Source: Epiperipatus broadwayi (Eukaryota; Onychophora; Udeonychophora; Euonychophora; Peripatidae). From it: 64,000 nt of DNA. The notes below the pieces were generated by a model. The model was not told the origin of the DNA and made no database searches. It saw nothing but the letters and a program-made list of their open reading frames with translations. This document shows positions 33,519 through 50,190 of the stretch, piece by piece. The stretch lies in assembly GCA_028023455.1 (NCBI GenBank), contig JAQFVV010013348.1:85104-149103 (forward strand), in the 5' to 3' direction. How positions within the stretch are numbered: the first letter of the stretch is position 1; every line of letters begins with the position of its first letter. Both the position numbers and the translations under genes were made by a program.

Positions 33519-35567
33519 CTAGTTTAATGTACTACTTTTAACATTTGTTTTAATATCCTTTGTGTGAGGTGGTTTAATTCCACTAACAGAAGGTTGATTT
33601 CTATCTTGGGTCTTATTAATTAGACTAGGTTGACCATTAACTCTATTATAAAATTTTGGTCGTTTATAACTACGACTCCTACTCTGGTATCTGTTATCAC
33701 GATAAGGACTTCTTATTGGAGCAACATTAACATTAGCAATGGAACAGTTATGAGAAGCTCTAGCCTCCTTTCCACCTCTATATCTGTTTTCCAGGTCACA
33801 TTCACTTGTCTCAAGTGCATCTAAGATCTCTGACACCTCATCAATTGTATACTTATCTGCAGCAATCAAAACTTGTTCAATCTGTCTAGGTAAGTTATGC
33901 CTTAAGATCCTGACTATATGATGCTCAGATAATGGGAAAGCAGTTAAAGTTTTAAGTTTGACCGCCTGTCCACGAAAAAATTGAGTATAGCTACCTTTAT
34001 TAGCATTATACTTTTCTCGAGTGATTTGATAACGCATGTTATCCTGACGATCCTCACCCCAGAAACTTGACATTATTAAATGTTTAAAATCTCCATATGT
34101 TTGAGGACAATCAAACAAAGACTGCCACCAATCTTTTGCAGCAGCATAAAGATGGTTGCTGGAGATAGCCAGTTTTTCTCTTTCTGAAAATGTACATAAA
34201 GTAAACAATTCCTCCAGATTTTGAAGAAATTCTAGAGGGTTTTCCAAATACTCCCCTTTAAATGGCTTAATCTTTAGAAATTTAAGAGCTGTAGATCCAC
34301 CCATAGACATATCTGTGTTCTTGACATCATTAGTCACAGATTCAATTCCTAGTGGTTTTTGGAAAATGGGAGTTGTGCGGATACCAGTAAAATTACCGTC
34401 TGATACAACTACTTCTTTAACAGAGGTCTCTGTCCCATCTACATAATACTTGGTGTTTTGACCAATGAAATTATCATTTTTCTCTTGAGCCTTTTGAATT
34501 TCTAACATTTTTAGCTGAAGATTTTCAATCATTGCCTCTAGTTTCTGCCCTTCTTTAAACTCATTTGACTCATTTGGCCACTCTTGACATTTATCCCTCA
34601 TTTCCTTCCACTCTATTTGCATCATTTCTAAATCTCCACTAAATTTAGCATTAGTCTTTTTTAATTCTTTATTTTCGACTTTAGACCTATTGATAGTTTC
34701 CTCCAAAATCTTTTTAATGCTACCCAATTCTGCTCTGCTTTCTGTTACAGATTCATTCATGGATTTAATTTTATCAATAGATTTAGCAGATTGAGACTCT
34801 ACTTCTTGAACTTTATAGTTCATTTCACTAACTATTTGTGCCAACTGACTCCTTGAGTCTCCCATTGCCACATCAAGCACCTTCAGTTTAGTGTCTACAT
34901 TCTCCTCGTGGGTTATAAACTTATTTCCAATTTCTTCTATCTGAACTTCTAAGTGCTTTTTATAATCGAAGAAATTAGCTTTAATTTCTTCTAATTTAAT
35001 ATCGGACTCCCCTTTAGCTGCCTTACAACTACTCTCTAAGGATTGAAATTTTTGATTAAATTCCTCTACTGTTTTTACTCTAGCAGCTTCTATTTTTTCT
35101 TTCACAAATTCCTGAACTTCAGCCATTTTATTCTCGAAACTATCTAACTTTTCAGACATTTCTTTTTGATAAATAGACTGTTCATTCAATTTTTCAGTCT
35201 GTTCATTCAATTTTTCAGTCATCTCTTTTTGAGAAATAGACTGTTCATTCAATTTTTCAGTCATCTCTTTTTGAGACTCTAACATCTCTTTTTGAGAAAG
35301 AGATTGTTCGTTTAATTTTTCAGACATCTCTTTGTGAGACTCTAACATCTCTTTTTGGGAAAGAGATTGTTCGTTTAATTTTTCAGACATCTCTTTGTGA
35401 GACTCTAACATCTCTTTTTGGGAAAGAGATTGTTCGTTCAATTTTAGAGACTGTTCATTCATTCCAATCTCTATGCGTTGAAGCATCAACATAAACCTTT
35501 GTTGGAAATCAAGATCAGGAACTTCTTGAGTTCTCTCAGGATAATTAAGTTCTTCAGAATCACTCAT
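33519..35567 (-). CDS. gag: Gag polyprotein of the Gypsy element, with repeated coiled coil
   Basis: Intact 682-codon frame starting at an ATG in leader sequence. Residues ~40-140 consist of imperfect tandem repeats of NEQSLSQKEMLES type, followed by heptad-rich sequence to ~370, predicted long coiled coil. Residues ~428-590 look like a Ty3-type capsid (FLKIKPFKGEYLEN...DWWQSL...FWGEDRQ...YTQFFRGQA). The tail (~610-645) is Arg/Ser/Tyr-rich and basic, with no CCHC zinc knuckle, so genome RNA binding is probably through basic residues. Gag forms the particle shell. The stop (33519-33521) is directly preceded by ATTAAAC, a candidate -1 slip site into pol. Confidence 0.9.
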   Translation of the reverse strand: MSDSEELNYPERTQEVPDLDFQQRFMLMLQRIEIGMNEQSLKLNEQSLSQKEMLESHKEMSEKLNEQSLSQKEMLESHKEMSEKLNEQSLSQKEMLESQKEMTEKLNEQSISQKEMTEKLNEQTEKLNEQSIYQKEMSEKLDSFENKMAEVQEFVKEKIEAARVKTVEEFNQKFQSLESSCKAAKGESDIKLEEIKANFFDYKKHLEVQIEEIGNKFITHEENVDTKLKVLDVAMGDSRSQLAQIVSEMNYKVQEVESQSAKSIDKIKSMNESVTESRAELGSIKKILEETINRSKVENKELKKTNAKFSGDLEMMQIEWKEMRDKCQEWPNESNEFKEGQKLEAMIENLQLKMLEIQKAQEKNDNFIGQNTKYYVDGTETSVKEVVVSDGNFTGIRTTPIFQKPLGIESVTNDVKNTDMSMGGSTALKFLKIKPFKGEYLENPLEFLQNLEELFTLCTFSEREKLAISSNHLYAAAKDWWQSLFDCPQTYGDFKHLIMSSFWGEDRQDNMRYQITREKYNANKGSYTQFFRGQAVKLKTLTAFPLSEHHIVRILRHNLPRQIEQVLIAADKYTIDEVSEILDALETSECDLENRYRGGKEARASHNCSIANVNVAPIRSPYRDNRYQSRSRSYKRPKFYNRVNGQPSLINKTQDRNQPSVSGIKPPHTKDIKTNVKSSTLN
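33522..33528 (-). promoter_or_regulatory. Candidate -1 ribosomal frameshift site
   Basis: On the minus strand ATTAAAC is read in gag as TTA AAC and is followed at once by the gag TAG. The pol frame is -1 relative to gag and open from ~33536. The heptamer departs from the ideal X-XXY-YYZ in its first bases, so this is tentative. Confidence 0.35.
35150..35455 (-). repeat. Coding minisatellite in gag
   Basis: Tandem imperfect units, best copies 63-66 bp, encode the repeated LNEQSLSQKEML/ESHKEMSEK blocks. Two adjacent units near 35280-35420 are almost identical at DNA level, which implies recent expansion. Confidence 0.75.
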
Positions 35568-36128
35568 TTTGAGTATTTTATAACAACTATTTCAATATTT
35601 TGTGAAACCAAATTTTTACTTTCCTAAAATATGTGTTTTAATGACAATAATCAATTAAAATCTTGTTCAAGCCGACCAACCACTAAATCCTCACCACCAA
35701 TAATCTATCCCAGATGGTATATATCACATTCACACTAAAATAATCTGAACCCCCACTTTAAATATTTGCAATATTACAACAACTACTTTATAAACCCTTG
35801 ATAATTTCAACTTCTCCCAATTCAATCATAAATATTGGTATATCTTGGAATACGATTGCTATTGTCATCAGAAATCTATATAAGTAATTTGGAGAAATAT
35901 ATAGCAATAAAACATACAATATTTTATCACCATGATAGAGCATTTGTCACATGATAATATTCTTGTAATATGGGAAATTAAAATTTTAATCAACAATCAT
36001 TAATTAATTTAGTTCACATTACCATATTGTACTCTGTAACAATCAATTAATCAAGTCGCCTGTTTATAAAGTGCTAAAAACTGTAATTGCACACTTATAA
36101 TGACTGTATAACCTCAACATATCGGGCC
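35568..36128 (-). other. Gypsy 5' leader between PBS and gag
   Basis: About 560 bp of AT-rich untranslated leader with no open frame of note. Packaging signals would be expected here, but none can be identified by eye. Confidence 0.6.
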
Positions 36129-36146
36129 GATCACGTTGTGGCGCCA
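36129..36146 (-). other. Primer binding site (PBS) of the Gypsy element
   Basis: On the minus strand TGGCGCCACAACGTGATC begins 4 nt after the 5' LTR end. TGG plus complementarity to a tRNA ending GGCGCCA is the standard pattern. The tRNA identity cannot be set without a tRNA list. Confidence 0.8.
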
Positions 36147-36150
36147 AAAT

Positions 36151-40204
<4,054 letters not shown>

Positions 40205-41318
40205 TCATCTAAGAGAAGATGTGATGTATGATAATCAGGAAACATTATAAAAGTGCACATTCCTTTATAACCAAAATCAACTCCCTTTACAACCATTTTC
40301 TCTGGGGCAGAAAAGTGGTGGCCATCAACCTAAAAGAAGTTGTTTTCCTAAAAACCTCAATGGGTTGGGTCTGCACTCCATTGACCTCTTCTGATTCAGA
40401 GATCTCACAACATTATCCTCACACTCCTAAGCCACCTCCCTGCCAATCTTGTGCATATCATTATCACCCCCACTGACACTCCTCCTCCCAATGGCAGGAC
40501 TAGGTCATGGACCTCACTCATTGACAACATCCTACAAAAGGCTGGCTTTGTCATACCTTCTATCAGCAGCAAACTATTGGGAGGTTTTCAATCAAACTGC
40601 AGACTTCTCCATCGTGTCACCTACATTCCTCAAACTCACCAATGTTCAATTAATCTGCAAATTCAAAAGATGTTCCCTTGAGGCAAAATTCCTCAATTTT
40701 CTCTTCAAAGTCAATCTTTACTCCCCACAAATAAATTTTTAGTCAACCATAGGGGTTTCACCAAGATCTCTCCCATATGCCAGTTCTGTAAAACTGACAA
40801 AACCCTCCAGCACTTCCTACTTACATGTCCTTTTCTGCTTGGCATGAGAAATGTCATCAACTCATGCCTTTCCTCACACAAAAACACCATCTTTAATCTC
40901 CAAACATCCACATAAACAGGGGGTTTTGCAGCTATTAGACTCAGTTTTTCTCATCTATGCTCTCTGGTTGCTCCGATGTGCCATTATCCTTGACCAGAGA
41001 GTAGAGTCAGTCAATCAAAAGCTCTTGGACCTAGTTTGCACTCTCAAAAACCAAGATACCAAACTAGCTCCACCTCCACTCCTCACAGACACTTGGGTAA
41101 TCCTCCAACTCCCATCCTCTCAGCCTCTGTCATCAGACTCAATCACAAAGACATGTATCTCTGACCGGCCTAGATTACACACTATTTCCTCTCTCCACTT
41201 CCCATTCCCCTTTTGCATGTATCCTTCCCCTCTTACCATGTTGCTCCTGAAATTTCATTTATTTTACTGTATCTGTTTTTTTTTTATGAATAAACATTTC
41301 ATCACTGAAAAAAAAAGG
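40205..41318 (+). mobile_element. LINE D: 3' fragment of an L1-like element with poly(A)
   Basis: A 5'-truncated LINE begins in the connection region (INSLYNHFLWGRKVV at ~40277). It continues through a block with LICKFKRCSLEAKFLNFLFK (~40640-40700), a Cys/His motif (CQFCKTDKTLQHFLLTCP, ~40778-40832, C-x2-C...H-x4-C intact) and a C-terminal tail (YALWLLRCAIILDQR, ~40955-41000). It ends with AATAAA at ~41290 and A9 at 41309-41317. Frame changes separate these pieces. It is related to LINE E, and more distantly to A-C, which end in (AAT)n instead of poly(A). Confidence 0.75.
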
Positions 41319-43887
41319 AATTGATTGAAATTGAGGTTTCAATAAATATTTGTTAAACCAACAATTTTAATGTACTCTGGATATATGTCAAAAGAATATA
41401 TCTGCATATTAAAGTACATACTTATATAAAATTATTCCAGAGAAAAACCATTAGAGTAAGTTCCTGTTCAATATATACAATAGAAAATATGAGCATAAGT
41501 AAATAAAATGTACTAATGTCTAAATGTTATGAGTGAATTAACATTTTACCTTTCATAATTAATTTTTTTATAAACTTCTCCAGTAAACAATAGTTTCAAA
41601 ATGCAATGTTAATATCTACATGACTATTTTTTATTATCAAAAATAATTAATTTTAATTCTTTTATTTATCATTGCTTGTTATATATAATTATTTAGATTA
41701 AATACTTATAATATAAAAATTAAAATATATATTAATAATTTACATAAATTCAAGTTAACATTTATGATATCCAGATTAAAAGTGATAAATTTTGGTTAAT
41801 ATATATTTGTTTAAAAATATAATTTATATTTATCTTATAATAAAAAATCCATACATAAATTGTTTACATTATGTATACATATTAGTTAAATACTTTTTAC
41901 TTAAAATTATTTAATATGATAAATTAATTCCAATATTACTTTGTTTTAATAAATTGCTAATAATAACACAGTATACATTATATTGTACTGGTCAGATGAT
42001 GTATGTTTTTTAGGCGAAAGTACCTCAAGGCCACCCATATGTGAGATATTAAATCAAGAATACTGTGACCTCTGCCCTCTTCACCTATTATCGAGTCTAA
42101 TTACGAACCAACAACATTATCTGAGACATGCATAAATTATTTTCTCACCCGGCCCAAGCTTAGCATCAGGGAGAGATTATGGACAAGAATACTTATGGAA
42201 CTAACTAAGTTAAATGTGCATAAAATATATTATGAAATATGTGTTTTGCTTGCCTGGATCATTGGATAAGTAAAATAAAGGTTAAGCTAATCTTTAATTG
42301 AAATAAAATTAGAAAACTTAAGCCTTTTAGTTTAAATAATATATTTAATGAATGACATTTTAAATATTAGGAATGTTTTAATTATCTCCGCTATTCCCCG
42401 ATTGAATAATGAAAAAAGAAAAACGAGAAAATAAAAGCAGATAGTAATTACATAAGATTTTGCAGTCTAAGTCTATTTCTTCCCAACTTCACTAAAATTA
42501 TTAACTCGAATCCCCTTGATAAAGCACAATTAAAAAAAATCTTTCACAAAGTATTTTCTAATTGCTTTGTGCTTAAAAACAGTTTTAAAATATTTCTGAC
42601 ATCTATAACTAACTAAGATATATGTATGGGGCTAAAGGCGGACAAACAAGGTGTTATCAAGGAGATCAAGTTGGCAAATAAAGGAAACTTACTTGTATTT
42701 AATTTACAGACATAATTTGAATTGGAAAGATCTTTTTAAATGAAAATTAACTTTTAACTTACACCACAATGGAATAAGAAACATTCATAACATTTTAACA
42801 ATGAGGAATGGCGAAGGAAAAAAAAGGTTAAATATAAATAGATGATCCATACAAAAATTAAATATACATCTAATATTAGTATAATCAATATATATATATA
42901 TATAATTAAATGAAATGGTTAAAAAAGGTATTTATCAAAAGGTAAAGTAATAAATAGTTCGTGAGGAGAGATACAGTTACCGTCCTGGTTCCTTGGTCCA
43001 GTTCCCTCAACGTTTGTGGTTTGATATACCTTTAGAGAGATATTTGTCGACACAAAGAAATGGAAATACACAGCATTTTTAACGAAAGGTCACACAGACA
43101 AGACACACAGTTCAGGTTTATCTTTTGGGCATGTTATGGCATTTTGATGGTTTTAGGACCCTGGTGACAGGCAAAGCTGTTTGCCTAACCACAAATCATG
43201 ATCATTTCCATCAAATTAATATACTTTTTAACTTGTCACATGTTGGAACTTATAACAGTGATTTCAAGGACAAAAGTTGAATAATTTCAGGAGCAAAATC
43301 TGATCGAGTTGAACGGCAGAATCTGTCTAATTCAGGAACAATATTTTCTGCATTTAGAAACAAAATCTCAGAAAATCACAGCAAAGGATCTGCATGAATA
43401 AGCATAGGAGAGACCAGAGAGATTTTTAAAAGTAAAATCTCACTAATCTAGACACTTGGTCTGCATGAATCACTAAAAGAACCAGAGAGAGCCTAATCAT
43501 AATAATAATAATAATCAAATACCCAGTCTTTTGTTCTCCTCTCCTTTTTATACCTTTCATTCAGCTACCCCTCTATTGTTTTGCATATGATTTTAGATCT
43601 TGATAAGCCCCCAATTCTCCTTTGTTTCAAGGTAACTTTTTCTAAAAATAACTCTTAATTTCTTATTCTAGATTTCTGTATTTAACTTTTGAATTTCTAT
43701 TAATTAAAAAAGGTCATCTTTAATTTGCCTTAAATGGGCTAATTAATTAAACATACATTCCTTTAGAACATGTTGGCAGGCTTATCTTAAAATAAAATCA
43801 TACAACATATTTTAACAAAATTTAAAAAGAAAAATATATTATTTCTTTTAGCAAAACAACATTTTATTTCAACAGAATTTTAAATTA

Positions 43888-43933
<46 letters not shown>

Positions 43934-44030
43934 GCTTGACATCAATATATGTTTGATTAATAAGTTTTGAAAGTAAATTTTAATAGCAATTTAATATTAA
44001 CAGAATATATTTTTTAAAAAAATATTCAAA
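41319..44030. other. AT-rich DNA with moderate-GC islands, unidentified
   Basis: 41990-42190 and 42960-43600 are less AT-rich than their surroundings and may be old element fragments or LTR pieces. Within the latter, an imperfect direct repeat contains CTGCATGAAT...AGACCAGAGAG (~43390 and ~43450). There is a short (ATA)n at ~43499-43514 and (CA)n(TA)n at 43891-43933. No ORF or domain recognised. Confidence 0.45.
43891..43933 (+). repeat. (CA)n(TA)n microsatellite
   Basis: About 10 CA units pass directly into about 11 TA units. Confidence 0.9.
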
Positions 44031-44347
44031 TGCAAATACAAATGTAAAGACCGTTAAGTAAGCAAAATGAACTAATTAATTTTAGCTTTAATGCATAACC
44101 CTGCTGATATTGGACTATAAACTTAATTGGTCTACAATATTAGTTAAGTTTATACAGGGCTGTGAAGCATGGATAAGACTTGTGGATCAATGCAAATACA
44201 AATGTAAAGACCGTTAAGTAAGCAAAATGAACGAATTAATTTTAGCTTTAACGAAAACCCTGCTGATACTGGACTATAAACTTAATTGGTCTACAATATT
44301 AGTTAAGTTTATAGAGGACTGTGAAGCATGGATAAGACTTGCAGATC
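44031..44347 (+). repeat. Tandem duplication, ~159-bp unit
   Basis: Two copies (44031-44189 and 44190-44347) start TGCAAATACAAATGTAAAGA and end near GGATAAGACTTG. Each holds an 11-bp-arm hairpin (TATAAACTTAA...TTAAGTTTATA). Copies differ at about ten positions. Confidence 0.85.
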
Positions 44348-45631
44348 CATTGCTTCAATGTGCATAAATAAAATCAAAATTAATATGGTTATTTCTAGAT
44401 CATAACGTTAAAAATGAACTTGTTTGTTAATTTAAATGACATATTTTTTAAAAAAAAATAATTTAACAAGTCGCTAGGTGGAGCTAGCTGAAGAAAAACT
44501 CTCCAACATTACTGCTGATTTAAATGGACTTTTATTTAGTTATTGATAAAGAAGAGGTGCATTATTTCCATATTGGACTGTTTAAAGATGTGCTTTATTC
44601 ATTTATTTATCATTCCAGTCAAAATTTTCAAATTCAAATTCCCTTTCTCTTTTTTAAACAAAAATTTTCAAAATGCTATCAAATCCAATATGGCATCAAC
44701 TCTTAGCAGTTTTTCTTTAAAAATAAACAGCAAAGCTCTATCAAAATCTCCTAAAATTAATCAATATTAAAAAAAAAATCAGAAAGTTGATAGTAATTAC
44801 AATTCTGGAATTAAAAACATTTCTCAATCTCCAATGGCACTAAACTTAATTAACAAAGATTCTAAATGTTCTCCACTGGATAATAAATTGTAAAACATCA
44901 AAATCAAACAGCAAAACCCTAAAAACAACATTAATAATTATGTTGGGCCCTCAGTCAATTTTTCTAAAACTCAATAAAAAAAACAATTTGGAAATGTTTT
45001 TACAGAAAATACACAACATAATAAAGCATTAGTAATTAATAATGACTCTCAATAAGACCACAATATTATCCAAAAAACAAGTCATCTTATGCAAAAGCAC
45101 TGGACATGCTAACCTTAGACCTTAATAATGTAAACAAAAGTAATCTAGAGCAAGTCCAGGAGTTTACACAGGTGTGGGGACTTGGTGAGCAATAATACAA
45201 TAAAAAATAAGTCAAAAATCACAAAGCTACAATCTTGGGCAACACAACAAAAAATCATCAAATTATAACAAAAAAACAACTCAGTAGCACTATTGCTTCT
45301 AAAATCTCTTAAATTTTACCACAATGACTTCAATAATCCTTACTGTAACAGATCTAAACTGCATTCTTTCAGACTCCCAGTTGAAGACCTCTACAATCTC
45401 TTAAAAACCAATAATCTAACCAAAAATGTCTTCAAAATCCTGTAGTAGTACAGTTTAAAAACTTACTACAAAATCAAGCTTTTAAAAACCAACACAAATT
45501 CTCTGAAGATAAGTTTCTCATGGCAATTGATCCATACAGATGATCATTACTACATGGTATCATCAGAAACTGCCACATTGGTTTTGAGAAACAATACCTG
45601 CTAGAAGTATCTGGAAAACTATGGGAAAGTC

Positions 45632-45901
45632 ATGAATTTTGAATACCTCAAGGATAAAAACACTGGTGGTCTTACACTTATCAATACTGGAATGTTCACA
45701 TTCAGCCTGAAATATGGTCTTTTCCCAGAAGCAATCCCTACCATAATTGCAGCTGATGAATCTCCCCTAATCATTTCCATTAAAGAAGTCAGTCTGCAAT
45801 ACTTTACTTGTAAAAGCCATGAATATTTGATGAGAGAGTTCCCTCAAAGGTGGTATCTCATTTATAAGGAAAAAAGATTTGTGGACATAGGCTCAGGCTG
45901 A
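45632..45901 (+). pseudogene. ORF1 nucleocapsid-like relic of LINE E
   Basis: An 89-codon open stretch has SLKYGLFPEAIPTIIAADESPL followed by YFTCKSHEYLMREFPQR. The second part has the spacing of a CCHC zinc knuckle (C-x2-C-x4-H-x4-C), with the first and last Cys replaced by aromatic residues. In a live LINE this protein would coat the RNA. The flanking sequence continues in other frames. Confidence 0.45.
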
Positions 45902-46704
45902 ACCCTTCAGTCTAGTCTGATAACCAGGTTCAGTTATTTCCATTTTAAATCTATCAGTCAATTCATACACTTTAACATTAACAGAGTATTATCAATGGAC
46001 TTTCTTCTTGGTCCAAAGACTAATGACATTGCACACTCCTGCAAGAAATCATCATTGGAAAAAAGTGTATCAGACATGGCCTCAACTTGAATGGTGAGGA
46101 TCTTGTTACTATATCTTGGGCTATAAATTCTTCCATGGAAAATGATATATTGTGTGCAAGTAAACACATTTGTCCGATTCAATCAGAAAGTGAGGAAAGT
46201 TCTGAGGGAAAAGGTGACAAACATAACAACTCCTGGCAACTACATAATGGTAACAAATTGTCCAAGGGTGATGGTGAGTTCAAAAAACTCAAGAAGCAAC
46301 AACTCTTCACAAGCACATAATGGTAACAAATCATTCAATGTTGCTGGTGAGTTCGAAAATGTAGATGAGATGCTGAATGCTCATTACACAGCTGTAACAT
46401 GACTTCTTTTGATCAACAGTTCAAGTTAAATTCTACACAATAAAATAATCGAATTTTGGAGGGCAGAATGTCCGTTCATTACAGCCAATGCAAAAAAGGA
46501 AAAAAAAAGACAGGTAATTCCAAAAAAAAAAAAAAAACACCAGATCTTTGTCTCAATAATTTTTTATCACCTAATTGAACCAATGATTCTCCTTCCCCAT
46601 CAATTATACCTCATTTCTCATATTGCTACTATTCCCCTCTCAATGCAACTAAACACCAAAATAAATATTTGCTTGCACTTATTCTATGTTATCACTACAT
46701 GCAC

Positions 46705-47340
46705 ATATCAATAGTCAGAATTAATGTTAGGGGACTAAAGTCCCCATGTAGAATATTTGACAACAAAACTGGTTACATCAGAATTCTCCTAACATTTTAT
46801 TCATGTATGAAAGCAACCTAAACAAATTCTAGTCAGAAAAATTGTTGCTGTGTTTTCTGATTTTGCTATTTCCAGTATTCTGCCTTCATTGTTTCAGCCA
46901 AAGGGGTTACAATAATCATAAATAAGCACTCTGATCCTTCTGTCTTTGCAATTTTACACTTAGATTAGAGTTCCATATTAGTTGATGTTTAATTTGGAAA
47001 TTTTAGATGCTGCATTGCATGCCTCTATCTACAATCATATGTCACTCATTAAGCACATCATATTCAAAATTAATGTACTAACTGGAAATAACTCAATGCC
47101 TTTGCTTATTCTTGGTGAATTTAACATGGGATAAGAGCAGTTCAATAAAAATACATTTATTTTCCAAGGGTCTTATATGGATGCAAAGTCTATTTGCCAA
47201 TGATGCCTTCTTTTTCTATGCCAAAAGGTGGAAGACCCTAACTGATGTCACATACTACTCTCCAGAACTACACTTTTTAATGGAGGCTAAACTTAAAACT
47301 CTGGTTTTCAGATTACAATGTCTTAGCACATTGATATAGA
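46705..47340 (+). pseudogene. EEP endonuclease relic of LINE E
   Basis: RINVRGLKSP at ~46715 matches the EEP opening. ILGEFNMG at ~47110 corresponds to the conserved GDFN motif of LINE endonucleases. Several stops and frame changes lie between. Confidence 0.5.
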
Positions 47341-47939
47341 TGCCAGTTCAGGTTCATCCATAATCCTGGGAACTAAGAAAAACAATTCTTGATAGGCAGA
47401 CGACCCCTACTGCTTTTGTCTTGGAGGTTTATATTTACATATTCAAAATAAATATTCTGAGTCTGGACCCAGTTATTGCTTGGACAGATTTGTTGAGATA
47501 TTCCTATCACTCATCAATAGGTTTACTTGGAACTCTCATGTACCTTTGAAATTCCTATCAAAATGGATCAAATTGAACATCACTTGAAATTTGATGAACT
47601 CTCTTGTGACATTAATCAAATCACCCTACTCAAGCAACAATACCATGATGAACAAAAGTCCCTAGAAGAATGTGTTGCAATTAAGTGAGCCTGACTATTC
47701 TTGTATAGTCAGCATTGCTAAACCAGAAGTTATCTCAGGTAAGAACTGAGTTTAAAGAGAAACAGGCCACTCTCTCTTCCATACATATCTATGGCAAATT
47801 TTATATAGGAGAAAACATGTTAATCATTATAAGAAAGTATTTCAAGACAAAGCTTCAAAAACCAAAATCCAGAACAATAGAAGCACTCCTAACATTGACA
47901 GTGTTATTCATTATGGAATTATAACCAACACTATTCTGA

Positions 47940-49790
47940 ATAAATTAAAATCAATTCCTGACAAAACCCACCCTGGACCACATGTATATCCCAAGTTTCT
48001 TCTTCTACACCTCAGCCACTATACCATTCATATCATTCTCAACATGCTGAATGAACTGGCGGGAGGTTGTAAGTTCATTTAGGGACTATATCTGGTCTCA
48101 CTAGCCCAATTTCTGAAAAAGGATTGACCACCATCAGAGTTCACAATTCTTAGGTCTATTTCAGTGATGCCTCTTCTCTTAAAAATAATAGTCTATGATC
48201 AAACATTGAATCCAAGAACTAATTATTCCCAGTTTATCTCCCTCACAATTTGCATGTAAGGGTTGGTCCATGATTGATACAGCCTCATTTTCAAAAAAAC
48301 TGTTAAACATGTGAGGTATCAGAGAAATTCCAGGCTCATAGCTGTCCAACTGGACATTCAGGCTGCCTATGACTCAGCAAGAATTGATCTCATTGGTGTA
48401 CTAGGAACCAATTCTATTTTTGATACCCTCTTATTAACCTCCTTAGCAACAGGGAGATTCATGTAATGATGGATGGCAGAAGTATTCTGGGGTTTCATGT
48501 CAACATCTTTACTCCAGGCATCTCCACTGAGCACATTATTATTTACTACATTCATAAAGTCATTGATTCTTATGTTTGAAAAATATCTCACTGGGGTCTA
48601 CATTTCCAAGCTAGACAGAAAAGTAAAATGCCCAACATATGCCAAGAATGAAGTCATCCTACTCCCATCTACAGTATGCCTGCCATTTCTAGTAGACATA
48701 CTACACTATTATTCAGAATCAGAAAAAAATATCAACTGTTTTTCAATCAGGATAAGTCTATGGCCTGGAAATTGTCATCTGGAAAGAAAATTTCCTTTAC
48801 CATTTTTAGCCACATTATAAAAGATTCTTATGTTCCCATTCATGCTTTCTCCTTGGGACATGAGATACCAATTGCAAAACATGCTTTTCAGGGACATAAC
48901 AGATACTCTTAAATCACTCTCTGGCATTTATCTGTCTCTCTATGGTAAGATCACACTACTCAACTCATTAATACTCCCTAGAATAAATTACTTCCTTCCA
49001 ATCATCCTTCCTACCAAGACATTCATGGCAAAAGTTAATTTCTATGTCCTGGATCCCTGTGGAGAAAAAAACTGTGACAATAGCCTTAGAAATGCATGCT
49101 TACTAAAAAACTCAATGGAGTAGGATTACATACCATCTCTTTTCTAGTACAGAGAGCACATAATATGTGTAATCTTGGAGGACTCATATCAATTTCTAGT
49201 CACTCTCACTGACATATCAATTTCTATTCACTCTCACTGATACACCACCATCTCACGGTTCGTATCTACCCTGGATCAATATAGTTGACAATCTGGTTAA
49301 GAGTGCTGGAATCATTGTGGGGGCAATTGGTAATAAGCTCAGATATTGGGAATTCATCAACTGTTTTGTCAGTCCTTTATAATAACCCTAACTGTTCTCA
49401 AGGTCAACAATGAACACATCATCAGACACTTCAAACTTTGTAAGCATGAGGCTATAAATGTACAATCACTACCAACTAATGAATTCCTAGTAAACAAAAG
49501 AAATATTAACAAAATACATACTCAATGTCAGTAGGCAATGGTGCAAATGAAACATTGGTGCACTTCATATATGAGTGCAAAACTCTACAGCCGTATAGAA
49601 CTTTAATCAGCTGCTCAATAATATCACAGGACAGAATTTTTAATATTCAAGACTGTATTCAGGCTGGTATTTTCTCAACAATAGGATTCTCTCTCTCTCT
49701 CATGCTGAACTATTCACTGTGGAGCCTCAGGTGCAACATCATGTTTGGTAGAAATTCAGGAAATCTACTTAAGTGATTTGTTCGGTATTA
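47940..49790 (+). pseudogene. RT and C-terminal relic of LINE E ORF2
   Basis: Motif A AVQLDIQAAYDSA (~48340-48380) retains the catalytic Asp. Motif B is altered to LQASPLSTLLFT (~48513-48548). Motif C is destroyed (TYAKNEV at ~48640 in place of YxDD). The thumb block SLYGKITLLNSLILPRINYF is at ~48935-48995, and C-terminal NYSLWSLRCNIMFGR at ~49705-49750 aligns with LINE D. Inactive. Confidence 0.65.
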
Positions 49791-50091
49791 TTGAAACATT
49801 GAAAACAAGGGACTGCAATATTTTCTATAGTAATCTCCATGAAGACTCATGGAAGCTATTAAATATTCCTGTATCTCAATCAATGACAGCAAATTTGTAA
49901 AATCATTATTCTATAATAATTATATGTTCTTCTTATTATTTTTTTTTCAGATGTCCCATATACCAATTGTATTGGTCATATCTTGTCACCTAAGTTGCAA
50001 GTTATAATGTACCTATTTTTTTGATGACTAAAGTTCATCATTGAATAAAAAAATATTTTATAGAAAAACATTAAATATAAATGTATTCATG

Positions 50092-50093
<2 letters not shown>

Positions 50094-50188
<95 letters not shown>
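50094..50188 (+). repeat. (TA)n microsatellite
   Basis: About 95 bp of TA between LINE E and the hammerhead/SINE-like element. Confidence 0.95.

Positions 50189-50190
<2 letters not shown>

Larger units (their letters stand above)
44510..50060 (+). mobile_element. LINE E: decayed L1-like element, near full length
   Basis: Regions in order: ORF1 with a nucleocapsid-like block (45632-45901), endonuclease start (~46710), RT (~47900-48700), thumb and C-terminal blocks (48820-49780), and a 3' end with AATAAA at ~50043 just before (TA)n. All pieces are on + and broken by stops and frame changes. It resembles LINE D more than A-C. About 46400-46700 has only degenerate linker and A-rich runs. Confidence 0.7.
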
